DNA of 6,845 nucleotides from Cellvibrionales bacterium. GTDB taxonomy: Bacteria > Pseudomonadota > Gammaproteobacteria > Pseudomonadales > UBA7434. Positions within the stretch are counted from its first letter, which is position 1. Each line of letters begins with the position of its first letter. The stretch lies in NCBI GenBank assembly GCA_003492055.1, contig DMZE01000243.1, positions 1 to 6,845 on the forward strand, read 5' to 3'. Below are positions 1-4,947 of the stretch, piece after piece. Below the pieces are notes generated by a model. The model was not told the DNA's origin. It saw only the letters and a program-made list of their open reading frames with translations, and did no database searches. The translations under genes and the position numbers were made by a program.

Positions 1-53
1 AAAAGGTATAAAAATAGCATTAAAGACAGACATAGAGCCATATATAAGATTAA

Positions 54-272
54 TCAGGATGATTTTTTTGTAGGATCAGAGAACAAATCTCCGACATCAC
101 AACGCAGGCTTTTACAAATTTGATTCAGGGTTTTAAGTGTGGTGTTTTGGCCGGCATTCTCTAAGCGCGTTAACGTCGCTCGTGATATACCCAATTTACG
201 CGCAAACGCATCTTGCGATAATTTACCGCGCCGTGATTTCAGATTTCTAGCTAACTTTTCAGATAATGTCAT
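54..272 (-). CDS. Small XRE/Cro-C1 family DNA-binding regulator
   Basis: A 72-residue protein that is almost entirely one Cro/C1-type helix-turn-helix domain. Residues 19-30 (SQDAFARKLGIS) fit helix 2 and the turn, residues 31-41 (RATLTRLENAG) fit the recognition helix, and residues 47-64 (LKTLNQICKSLRCDVGDL) give the usual closing helices. There is no extra sensor or catalytic domain, so it should act as a small, probably dimeric, cytoplasmic DNA-binding protein. It diverges from the lipoprotein gene at 383, with 110 bp between starts, and a palindrome there overlaps the lipoprotein promoter. Control of that gene, and perhaps of itself, is inferred from this layout. No Shine-Dalgarno is obvious before the ATG at 272, but no other Met start exists. 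An antitoxin-like or phage-repressor-like origin is possible, but no toxin partner or phage gene is visible. Confidence 0.85.
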   Translation of the reverse strand: MTLSEKLARNLKSRRGKLSQDAFARKLGISRATLTRLENAGQNTTLKTLNQICKSLRCDVGDLFSDPTKKSS

Positions 273-297
273 TATTATAATTCGAACACATCTCGAA

Positions 298-311
298 GTT
301 CACATATGAAC
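298..311. promoter_or_regulatory. Candidate operator palindrome in the XRE/lipoprotein divergent region
   Basis: GTTCA-CATA-TGAAC is an inverted repeat with 5-bp arms and a 4-bp spacer, lying between the divergent XRE and lipoprotein genes. It covers the -35 hexamer of the predicted lipoprotein promoter (299-304). A second spaced inverted repeat, TTCGA (281-285) and TCGAA (293-297), lies beside it on the regulator side. Short palindromes of this size are typical binding sites for small XRE proteins. Binding by the neighbouring regulator is inferred from position only. Confidence 0.4.
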
Positions 312-327
312 AATGACCTGATATAGT
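299..327 (+). promoter_or_regulatory. Predicted sigma70-like promoter of the lipoprotein gene
   Basis: TTCACA (299-304, five of six matches to TTGACA) is followed after exactly 17 bp by TATAGT (322-327, five of six matches to TATAAT). A transcript would begin near 334 and carry a leader of about 49 nt before the ATG at 383. A small hairpin, TGAGC-TTTC-GCTCA (338-351), would lie close to the 5' end of that RNA. Confidence 0.55.
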
Positions 328-382
328 CAACCTTGTATGAGCTTTCGCTCAAACAGAATTGACAACTTTCAGGGAGATCACT

Positions 383-835
383 ATGAAAACTTCACTCTGG
401 CTTATTGTTATTAGCCTTAGCATGTCACTTTGCGCTTGCGCTAGTCAAGATTCCAACAATAATTGGCGACCCACTCTTGATAGACACTCTTTATTCATCA
501 GCATGTCTTACACGCACAGACAGCTTATTGATATTTTACTCAATCCACTAGCGCATGACCTCACCAAAAAAGCCCCTCCGTTCTCACTGCAGCAAGGGCA
601 GCTCATTAAACGTCGTGCGCTATTTTTGACTAGTCATTGCGATTTAATCCGCCGTAAAATAGTTAATGCCAGTGTCGATTATCCAGCTTGTCAGGGTGTA
701 TCACGGGAAAATCGCTTCTGCATTATCGATTTCCATCAATGCATTGCCAGGTGCCCCAGTTATAACAGAGACTGCCCTCCCTGTGAGCAGAAAGCCATTC
801 AATGCTTATCCGGCAAGGCAGACCTTGCGCCATAA
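383..835 (+). CDS. Predicted cysteine-rich lipoprotein, unknown function
   Basis: A 150-residue product from the ATG at 383. That start is chosen because AGGGAG (371-376) sits 6 bp upstream and the protein then opens with a classic signal peptide. A TTG at 359 is in frame but would hide the signal. Residues 1-18 have a Lys, a hydrophobic core and LCA before Cys19, a fair lipobox, so lipidation at Cys19 is likely; Cys17 is a poorer alternative. The mature part is polar. Its C-terminal half carries eight cysteines (86, 103, 113, 120, 124, 131, 134, 141), including the cluster C-x3-C-x6-C-x2-C-x6-C. This suits four disulphides in the periplasm or, less likely, metal binding. I do not recognise a family. 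It has its own promoter and diverges from an XRE regulator. No terminator is seen after the stop. Confidence 0.75.
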   Translation: MKTSLWLIVISLSMSLCACASQDSNNNWRPTLDRHSLFISMSYTHRQLIDILLNPLAHDLTKKAPPFSLQQGQLIKRRALFLTSHCDLIRRKIVNASVDYPACQGVSRENRFCIIDFHQCIARCPSYNRDCPPCEQKAIQCLSGKADLAP

Positions 836-899
836 ACCGTGGCTTTAAAAGGCTTATATACGTATTCAGTGACCTAGAATTACTCAAATGACGAATGGA

Positions 900-905
900 T
901 ATAAT
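900..905 (+). promoter_or_regulatory. Perfect -10 box just upstream of the repeat microprotein
   Basis: TATAAT matches the -10 consensus exactly, but no convincing -35 is present at 15-18 bp and there is no exact extended -10 TG. A transcript would start near 912, leaving under 10 nt before the ATG at 921. Translation of the first start would then be close to leaderless, while the internal starts at 945, 969 and 993 would keep upstream sequence. In AT-rich DNA such hexamers arise by chance. Confidence 0.3.
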
Positions 906-920
906 TTTCCGGTGGTTAAT

Positions 921-1025
921 ATGCTTTTTACAATTGGAGGGCTTATGGTTTTTACAATTGTAGGACTTATGGTTTTTACAATTGGAGGACTTATGGTTTT
1001 GAGCTGGGTAATAACGGCTTATTGA
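921..1025 (+). CDS. Hydrophobic repeat microprotein (34 aa), putative
   Basis: An open frame of 34 codons from ATG 921 to TGA 1023-1025, preceded by GGTGG (911-915) at 5 bp. Three 24-bp tandem repeats keep the frame, so the protein is built from three near-identical octapeptides (MLFTIGGL, MVFTIVGL, MVFTIGGL) followed by the tail MVLSWVITAY. Almost every residue is hydrophobic or small and there is no charge, so it should form one membrane helix with regularly spaced glycines. The repeats also bring GGAGG or TAGG four bases before in-frame ATGs at 945, 969 and 993, so 26-, 18- and 10-residue products are possible. Size and composition recall small membrane peptides, including type I toxins, but I see no homology. 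It may instead be non-coding repeat DNA that happens to be open. Confidence 0.4.
   Translation: MLFTIGGLMVFTIVGLMVFTIGGLMVLSWVITAY
925..1000 (+). repeat. Three 24-bp tandem repeats plus partial fourth
   Basis: Units at 925-948, 949-972 and 973-996, each of the form TTTTTACAATTG then G/T, AGG, G/A, CTTATGG, followed by a 4-bp start of another unit (997-1000). Unit 2 has T for G within GGAGG, and unit 1 has G for A after it; otherwise the copies are identical. The length is a multiple of three and the frame at 921 runs through all copies. The minus strand is also open here because of the same periodicity, but that frame is taken as a shadow. Confidence 0.95.
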
Positions 1026-1026
1026 A

Positions 1027-1055
1027 ATTGAAAAGCGGCCCAAGATACTTATCAA
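1027..1055 (-). promoter_or_regulatory. Possible antisense promoter facing the microprotein
   Basis: Read on the minus strand, TTGATA (1055-1050, five of six matches to the -35 consensus) is followed after 17 bp by TTCAAT (1032-1027, four of six matches to the -10 consensus). Transcription would begin near 1020 and run through the 24-bp repeats and the whole 34-codon frame. The match is modest and AT-rich DNA yields such pairs often, so this is a lead only. Confidence 0.22.
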
Positions 1056-1087
1056 TATACTTATCAAGTCAAGATGCTTATCAATAT
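1041..1087 (+). repeat. Imperfect direct repeats of an 18-bp word
   Basis: CAAGATACTTATCAATAT (1041-1058) recurs with one change (A to G) at 1070-1087, 29 bp later. The core ATACTTATCAA occurs again between them at 1057-1067. The cluster directly follows the microprotein frame. It has no open frame of its own and its role is unknown. The TATCAA cores give the TTGATA hexamers on the minus strand. Confidence 0.8.
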
Positions 1088-1135
1088 CCATGATATGAGC
1101 CTCAAGATCAAGCAGATCTAGATAAATGCTGACTA

Positions 1136-1164
1136 CTGAATTTATTATTAAAAGATACTACAAT
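1136..1164 (+). promoter_or_regulatory. Predicted tRNA promoter
   Basis: CTGAAT (1136-1141, a weak -35), a 17-bp spacer, and TACAAT (1159-1164, five of six matches to the -10 consensus) are followed by ATGCGC (1165-1170), which ends in a GC-rich stretch of the kind found in stringently controlled stable-RNA promoters. Transcription would start near 1171, five bases before the mature tRNA 5' end. The -35 is poor, so the call rests on the -10, spacing and position. Confidence 0.4.
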
Positions 1165-1175
1165 ATGCGCATCAT

Positions 1176-1252
1176 CCGCCCGTGGCACAGCTGGATAGCG
1201 CGGCCCCCTCCTAAGGGGCAGGTCACAGGTTCGACTCCTGTCGGGCGGACCA
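1176..1252 (+). tRNA. tRNA-Arg, anticodon CCT
   Basis: A full cloverleaf with encoded CCA. The acceptor stem CCGCCCG (1176-1182) pairs with CGGGCGG (1242-1248), the discriminator base is A1249, and CCA is 1250-1252. The anticodon stem GCCCC/GGGGC (1203-1207, 1215-1219) closes the loop CTCCTAA with anticodon CCT at 1210-1212. The T stem ACAGG/CCTGT (1225-1229, 1237-1241) closes the loop TTCGACT. In the D stem, GCAC (1185-1188) faces GCGC (1198-1201), leaving one A-C mismatch at positions 12-23. The tRNA reads the rare Arg codon AGG. It stands alone and converges on hemN. No repeated copy of its 3' end, which would suggest an integrated element, is seen in the window. Confidence 0.96.
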
Positions 1253-1341
1253 TTTCTCTAAAATTGAATCTGAAAAGTCTATACATAAACGCCTCTAAAC
1301 ACCTTTTCAAATAAACGGCAATCGGGGCAATAGCCATCCAA

Positions 1342-2796
1342 TCAAATCGCCTGCGAATGCCTAGACGCTTCGGCACTATGGTATTGATCAAACACTTGGC
1401 AAATATTACGAATTAATTGCCGCCCTAAAGTGGTTAGCGTAATAGCCGTATTCGACAATATAAGTAAACCCTCTTGTTCCATACTTTTTAGATGAGTTAG
1501 CTCGGCTTGAAAGTGACTCATAAAATCAACATCACATTGCTGTTTCACCATCGCAAAATCTAAGCACAATTGACAGGCTAGCGTGGTAATAATAAATCGC
1601 CTTAACTTATCTTCTTTACTCAAAATAAGGTGCCGACCAATAGGTAGACGGCCTTTATCCAACAAACCTTGATAGCGCTCTAGCTCACGCACATTTTGCC
1701 TATAACTATCACTATGCGAGCTAATTGCCGACACACCAAAGGCAATGGTCTCAGTTGATAAAGTGGTAGCATAGCCTTGAAAGTTTCTTTGCAAACTACC
1801 CTCATTCAATGCTTGGGACAACTCATCATCCGGCTTGGCATAATGGTCCATACCGATACTGCAATAACCGGCATCCAATAGTCGCTGCTGAATTAATTTT
1901 GCCATCAACAACTTAACATTTGCACTTGGTAATGAATAACGATCGATCTGTCGTTGCGAAGTAAAGCGGTCAGGTAAGTGTGCGTAGTTATAAACAGATA
2001 TACGGTCGGGGGAAAGCGCAATTACTTTATCCATTGTTTCTGTCATTGATTCAACCGACTGCAAAGGAAGCCCATAAATTAAATCAAAATTTAATGATTT
2101 AAAACCAAACTCACGAACTGCCTGTACTAAATCAACAATGGATTCATAGCTTTGCTTTCGATTAATTGCTGCTTGCACGGCCTCATCAAAGTCTTGAATA
2201 CCCATACTGATGCGGTTAAAACCTAAGCCCGCTAATAATGATATTGTTTCTACACTAACGGTTCTTGGGTCTACTTCTATTGCGTATTCACGGTCCTCAT
2301 CATCCACTAAATGAAAATTCACCGCTATGGAATGCATTAATCTTAGTAATTCAGCACGGTTTAAAAAAGTCGGGGTACCTCCACCTAAATGTAATTGTTT
2401 TACCACTCTTGAGCCAGAAAAAAATGGCGACTTTAATGCAATTTCTTTTTCCATACTGTCAAGGTAACGTGTACTTACCGTTTTATCGCGTGTCACTATT
2501 TTATTGCAGGCACAGTAGTAGCAAATATTGTCACAAAACGGAATATGCACATAAATAGATAAGGGACCAATAACGGTCCTTCGCTGTCTTAAGTAATGGA
2601 GGTAGTCGTCAGACGATTCACTATCAATAAATCGATCTGCCGTCGGATAGGATGTATACCGCGGGCTTGGTATATCGTATTTTTTAATCAACTCGCGAAT
2701 AACGGCTTCCTCATCGGATAGCCGGTCATTCTTAATTTGAGAATGCTCTTCTATAGAACAATCTTTTTTTGAAGAAGCCCTTTTTGGATTAATCAT
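1342..2796 (-). CDS. hemN: Oxygen-independent coproporphyrinogen III oxidase (radical SAM)
   Basis: HemN oxidatively decarboxylates two propionates of coproporphyrinogen III to give protoporphyrinogen IX without oxygen, in the cytoplasm, as part of haem synthesis. The 484 residues align by eye with E. coli HemN (457 aa) over nearly the whole length. Visible landmarks are PRYTSYPTA (45-53); the Fe-S cysteines C88, C92 and C95 in IPFCDNICYYC with the HemN-specific C97; the SAM-binding GGGTPT (138-143); EVDPR (174-178); NFDLIYGLP (236-244); RNFQGYAT (337-344); and the C-terminal winged-helix part ending in LIRNIC (461-466). The YFCGCNK-like end of the cluster motif marks true HemN rather than HemW. 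The N-terminus is about 30 polar residues longer than in E. coli. No Shine-Dalgarno is seen before ATG 2796, and no other Met start fits. An FNR-like box lies about 100 bp upstream. Confidence 0.97.
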   Translation of the reverse strand: MINPKRASSKKDCSIEEHSQIKNDRLSDEEAVIRELIKKYDIPSPRYTSYPTADRFIDSESSDDYLHYLRQRRTVIGPLSIYVHIPFCDNICYYCACNKIVTRDKTVSTRYLDSMEKEIALKSPFFSGSRVVKQLHLGGGTPTFLNRAELLRLMHSIAVNFHLVDDEDREYAIEVDPRTVSVETISLLAGLGFNRISMGIQDFDEAVQAAINRKQSYESIVDLVQAVREFGFKSLNFDLIYGLPLQSVESMTETMDKVIALSPDRISVYNYAHLPDRFTSQRQIDRYSLPSANVKLLMAKLIQQRLLDAGYCSIGMDHYAKPDDELSQALNEGSLQRNFQGYATTLSTETIAFGVSAISSHSDSYRQNVRELERYQGLLDKGRLPIGRHLILSKEDKLRRFIITTLACQLCLDFAMVKQQCDVDFMSHFQAELTHLKSMEQEGLLILSNTAITLTTLGRQLIRNICQVFDQYHSAEASRHSQAI

Positions 2797-2865
2797 GTCA
2801 GAATTAATATGCCTACACTCCTACAACCTGCTGCAATGGTTTTTAAGCCTAATAAGCCATAATGA

Positions 2866-2907
2866 ATCTTAGCAATCACACCACGATATAATCTTGATAT
2901 AGCTCAA
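2866..2907 (-). promoter_or_regulatory. FNR/Anr-like box and -10 of the hemN promoter
   Basis: TTGAT-ATAG-CTCAA (2894-2907) matches the FNR/Anr consensus TTGAT-N4-ATCAA at nine of ten positions. Reading towards hemN, TAAGAT (2871-2866) lies 22 bp beyond it and can serve as a -10. With a start near 2859 the box is centred at -41.5, exactly the class II FNR activator position, and the leader is about 62 nt. FNR-type activation of hemN at low oxygen is well established in gammaproteobacteria, which supports the call. The -10 itself is only four of six. Confidence 0.6.
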
Positions 2908-3018
2908 TAAAAGCGTTTTTATACAGGTTATTAGAAAAAAAGGAGGGTACAGAAATCTGATTCTATCTAATCGGATAAGATGTTATTAATAGCTAACCAA
3001 TATATTCCCACCAAAATT

Positions 3019-3047
3019 TTTACAGTATCTCCGTATAAGTTTATATA
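3019..3047 (+). promoter_or_regulatory. Candidate promoter with overlapping inverted repeats
   Basis: TTTACA (3019-3024, five of six), a 17-bp spacer and TATATA (3042-3047, four of six) form a plausible promoter for the gene at 3122, starting near 3054. The inverted repeat CGTATA-AGTTTA-TATACG (3032-3049) covers the spacer and -10. A second one, TAGAGTT-GTCGA-AACTCTA (3060-3078), with 7-bp arms, lies just after the predicted start. Both could be operators, and the second could also form a 5' hairpin. The regulator is unknown. Confidence 0.35.
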
Positions 3048-3121
3048 CGCTTATCCTATTAGAGTTGTCGAAACTCTATAACGAAATTTCCACCCAAAAA
3101 TTAAGACTGTAGAGAAAGCAA

Positions 3122-3538
3122 ATGAGAAACTTATTAGAAGAGCATATAAACCTATTAACTTCGATGACAATTTTTTCAGTCATCATTTTTTTTGTGGTTC
3201 TTATAATAACGCCCTTTATTGTTGCGGCTATTCCCGACAACTACTTTGAACAAAAAAAAAGACCTAAGCCCTTTTACAAACCACTCTCTTTAAATTGGCT
3301 AATTAAAAAACTTCTCAAAAACATTCTTGGCATAACATTATTATTAAGCGGTATAGCTATGTTGATACTGCCTGGGCAAGGCATACTCACCTTAATTATT
3401 GGACTTCTTTTAATTGATTACCCAGGAAAATATCAATTAGAAAAAAAGATTTTATCCTACCCTATTATACTCAGAAGCATTAACTGGCTACGCCGAAAAC
3501 GCAGAAAAAATCTGTTTAAACCGCCAACGTCTAATTAA
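3122..3538 (+). CDS. Small inner-membrane protein with LPGQG motif (PGPGW-like)
   Basis: A 138-residue membrane protein. Residues 13-36 form a strong hydrophobic segment, followed by a basic loop (IPDNYFEQKKRPKP, 37-50). A helical hairpin follows at about 66-99 around LILPGQGILTLIIGLLLID (81-99), then a very basic tail (RRKRRK, 124-129). The LPGQG turn between two hydrophobic stretches, followed by DYPGK, resembles the PGPGW family of putative transmembrane proteins, whose function is not known. The start is the ATG at 3122 with a weak GAGAAAG upstream. Positive loops suggest a cytoplasmic C-terminus. The gene converges on and overlaps by 8 bp the gene at 3531-4190, leaving no room for a terminator between them. 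Confidence 0.8.
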   Translation: MRNLLEEHINLLTSMTIFSVIIFFVVLIITPFIVAAIPDNYFEQKKRPKPFYKPLSLNWLIKKLLKNILGITLLLSGIAMLILPGQGILTLIIGLLLIDYPGKYQLEKKILSYPIILRSINWLRRKRRKNLFKPPTSN

Positions 3539-4190
3539 ATAATTTAGGATTTTTAGCAACAAAGTAATTAATGAGTCGATCGACAATAAGAGAGTCACCG
3601 TTTTTAACATAAAGATACCCTAGTACCGCAGCAATAAATGCACCCATAACATCCACCATCAAGTCCGTCATCGTATCGATTAAGCCTGATTTTTGCATAG
3701 TAAAATTAAATGACCAATCCAAAGTAAACTCCAACAACTCCCAAAGCGTACCCATAGTTACCGTTGAACAAAATGTCATGCTCGCAATATAAATGGGCGC
3801 CATCTGTACCCGACTTGTCATATGAAACACATAAATAGCGAGAAACCCCATAACTCCAATGGTTAATGATGAAAGACTGTGTAGCATTAAATCCCACCAC
3901 CAAAAGCGGGTATAAAAATCTCCTACCTCACCTAGCGCAAATGATGCGTATAAAAAAAGCGTCGTCAGCAAAGTGAATTCAATCGGTAAATGAACGCTCA
4001 GTTGTCGCTCAAAAAAGGCAGGAACAAACGTCAACGCAAAAATCATTGCGCCTGCAAAAGCACTCAGCCATATGCCTTTCGACAACAAAATAATAACCAA
4101 TATTGCAATCGCCAACTGTAAAACGGCTGATGTAATCGCCTGAATTCGATATGACCAAACACTCAAAAATTGTTTACCCTCCACAATCAT
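3531..4190 (-). CDS. Six-helix integral membrane protein, DUF2238/YjdF-like
   Basis: A 219-residue protein with about six membrane segments (roughly 19-38, 40-58, 68-87, 102-122, 130-150, 176-195). Polar residues inside or beside the helices form a pattern: WWD100 and H104, E151-x2-E154, and D172, D176, D180. This layout (Asp...His, Glu-x2-Glu, then an Asp series before the last helix) recalls the DUF2238/YjdF family of membrane proteins, whose role is uncertain. The resemblance is by eye only. Its ATG overlaps the stop of the upstream gene (TAATG, 1-nt overlap), so it is probably translated by coupling and co-transcribed with that gene. No own ribosome-binding site is evident. Its 3' end overlaps the convergent gene by 8 bp. 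Confidence 0.75.
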   Translation of the reverse strand: MIVEGKQFLSVWSYRIQAITSAVLQLAIAILVIILLSKGIWLSAFAGAMIFALTFVPAFFERQLSVHLPIEFTLLTTLFLYASFALGEVGDFYTRFWWWDLMLHSLSSLTIGVMGFLAIYVFHMTSRVQMAPIYIASMTFCSTVTMGTLWELLEFTLDWSFNFTMQKSGLIDTMTDLMVDVMGAFIAAVLGYLYVKNGDSLIVDRLINYFVAKNPKLFN

Positions 4191-4789
4191 TATTCCGCTG
4201 GAGGATTTTTCTTATCAAACAGTTCTCTAATATTACTAACCTTTTCATGATATTGCTCTCCATCGCCAAAATCAGTAAATACAGGATAGCGACTATGTGT
4301 ACCTCGTACTTTTTTAGCGTGCTTAATGGGACACCAATACTGCTCACTTCGCGCAGCCACTTCATGGCCGAAAGCTAAAATACCATTACCATAAGAGCAA
4401 AAAGCACAATTAATTTTTTGAATACCATTAAGATAATCCAGCATCATTCGATCAAATACGAGGTAGTCGCTGCGCCGCACTTTTGGAATACCATAAATAG
4501 GAAAACAAATGGCTTGATAAATAGATACAAAAACATCCAACAAAACCAAAGGAACAATCAGTGAATAAATGATGGGTGCCGTGAGAATAACCGACCATCT
4601 TGCACCTTTAATATATTCACTGATGCTTTTCTTTAAGGCAGCATTTTTTAGCTTTAATTCTTTCTCGAAAAAAACTCTGCCATTATGAATACTGTATTGT
4701 AATGCCTCTTGCCTACGATGAAGCTCCGTCTCTATCTTCGCCTCTAATTCACGAACACTCTCGATCATCTGTCTCAAGTTATCATTCAT
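4190..4789 (-). CDS. Coiled-coil membrane protein with conserved-looking Cys/His set, unknown function
   Basis: The start is placed at ATG 4789, giving 199 residues, because AGGAG (4796-4800) directly abuts the in-frame ATG at 4795 but sits 6 bp before this one. Residues 3-55 are charged and heptad-like (coiled coil). About 66-98 is hydrophobic, enough for one or two membrane passes with a proline- and aromatic-rich exit. The soluble C-terminal part contains INCAFCSYGNG with C128 and C131, then a WCPIKHA motif with C153 and H157. The Cys-x2-Cys and Cys-x3-His pair looks like a metal or Fe-S ligand set. I recall similar uncharacterised proteobacterial proteins with the YCPIKHA-type motif, but no function. 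It is the first gene of a two-gene unit with the membrane protein at 3531-4190, and a partner role there is inferred. Confidence 0.75.
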   Translation of the reverse strand: MNDNLRQMIESVRELEAKIETELHRRQEALQYSIHNGRVFFEKELKLKNAALKKSISEYIKGARWSVILTAPIIYSLIVPLVLLDVFVSIYQAICFPIYGIPKVRRSDYLVFDRMMLDYLNGIQKINCAFCSYGNGILAFGHEVAARSEQYWCPIKHAKKVRGTHSRYPVFTDFGDGEQYHEKVSNIRELFDKKNPPAE

Positions 4790-4795
4790 GCTCAT

Positions 4796-4800
4796 CTCCT
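4796..4800 (-). promoter_or_regulatory. Ribosome-binding site that decides the 4789 start
   Basis: On the minus strand AGGAG is followed at once by ATGAGCATG. The first ATG has zero spacing, which is too close for initiation, while the second has the normal 6 bp. The second is therefore the likely start, shortening the protein by two residues. Confidence 0.75.
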
Positions 4801-4933
4801 TTTCGCTGCTCTATTATTTATAGTGTTTTATCGATATAGCTCCTTACTCATAAAGAGCAGATAAATCCAAGTGGTAGAAGTAAACGCTCAAACCTCATCA
4901 AATTAGATAATAGGCCCTATTTCTTTGTATTAA

Positions 4934-4947
4934 TTGATCATAATCAA
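4934..4947. promoter_or_regulatory. Perfect FNR/Anr-type box upstream of the permease
   Basis: TTGAT-CATA-ATCAA is a full match to the FNR/Anr consensus. It is centred at 4940.5, in the 236-bp divergent region, about 85 bp before the permease start. Possible -10 boxes for the permease are CATAGT (4968-4973) and TCTTAT (4973-4978), each four of six; they place the box near -40 to -45, suitable for activation. It is also about 150 bp from the divergent gene at 4789, so control of both is possible. The octamer TGATCATA in the box (4935-4942) is repeated at 4964-4971. Confidence 0.65.

Larger units (their letters stand above)
2797..3121. other. Divergent intergenic region between hemN and the LPGQG membrane protein
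   Basis: This 325-bp AT-rich stretch holds no convincing gene. On the hemN side it has the FNR-like box. On the other side it has a candidate promoter and two inverted repeats before the gene at 3122. A direct repeat, AAGCC-TAAT-AAGCC, lies at about 2844-2857. A strong ribosome-binding-like AGGAGGG (2941-2947) has no start codon at usable distance, and a 33-codon frame at 2980-3081 lacks a ribosome-binding site. Confidence 0.7.

Noticed and set aside
1..53. Search for a partner gene or terminator downstream of the XRE gene
   Set aside because: Only 53 bp of AT-rich sequence are available; nothing can be supported.
274..279. Perfect TATAAT on the minus strand beside the XRE start
   Set aside because: It ends one base before the ATG at 272, so transcription would begin inside the gene, and no usable downstream Met exists. 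Probably chance, although a leaderless or misplaced start cannot be fully excluded.
723..1091. Minus-strand 122-codon frame with NHKxxNCK repeats
   Set aside because: It is the reverse-strand reading of the in-frame 24-bp repeats and overlaps the lipoprotein gene. It has no ribosome-binding site, and its composition matches no known protein.
1176..1252. tRNA-Arg as an integration site of a mobile element
   Set aside because: No integrase gene and no second copy of the tRNA 3' end were found within the window.
1126..1391. Frames on both strands across the tRNA (WHSWIARPPPKG... and its minus-strand counterpart)
   Set aside because: These translate the tRNA-Arg gene itself, a common source of false hypothetical proteins.
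2980..3081. 33-codon plus-strand frame in the hemN upstream region
   Set aside because: No ribosome-binding site at useful distance (AGGAGGG at 2941 is over 30 bp away), no recognisable features, and it spans the likely promoter and inverted repeats.
4839..4858. Imperfect hairpin GCTCCTT...AAAGAGC in the 4796-5025 region
   Set aside because: A 7-bp stem with one mismatch and no T-run or aligned promoter element; likely chance.
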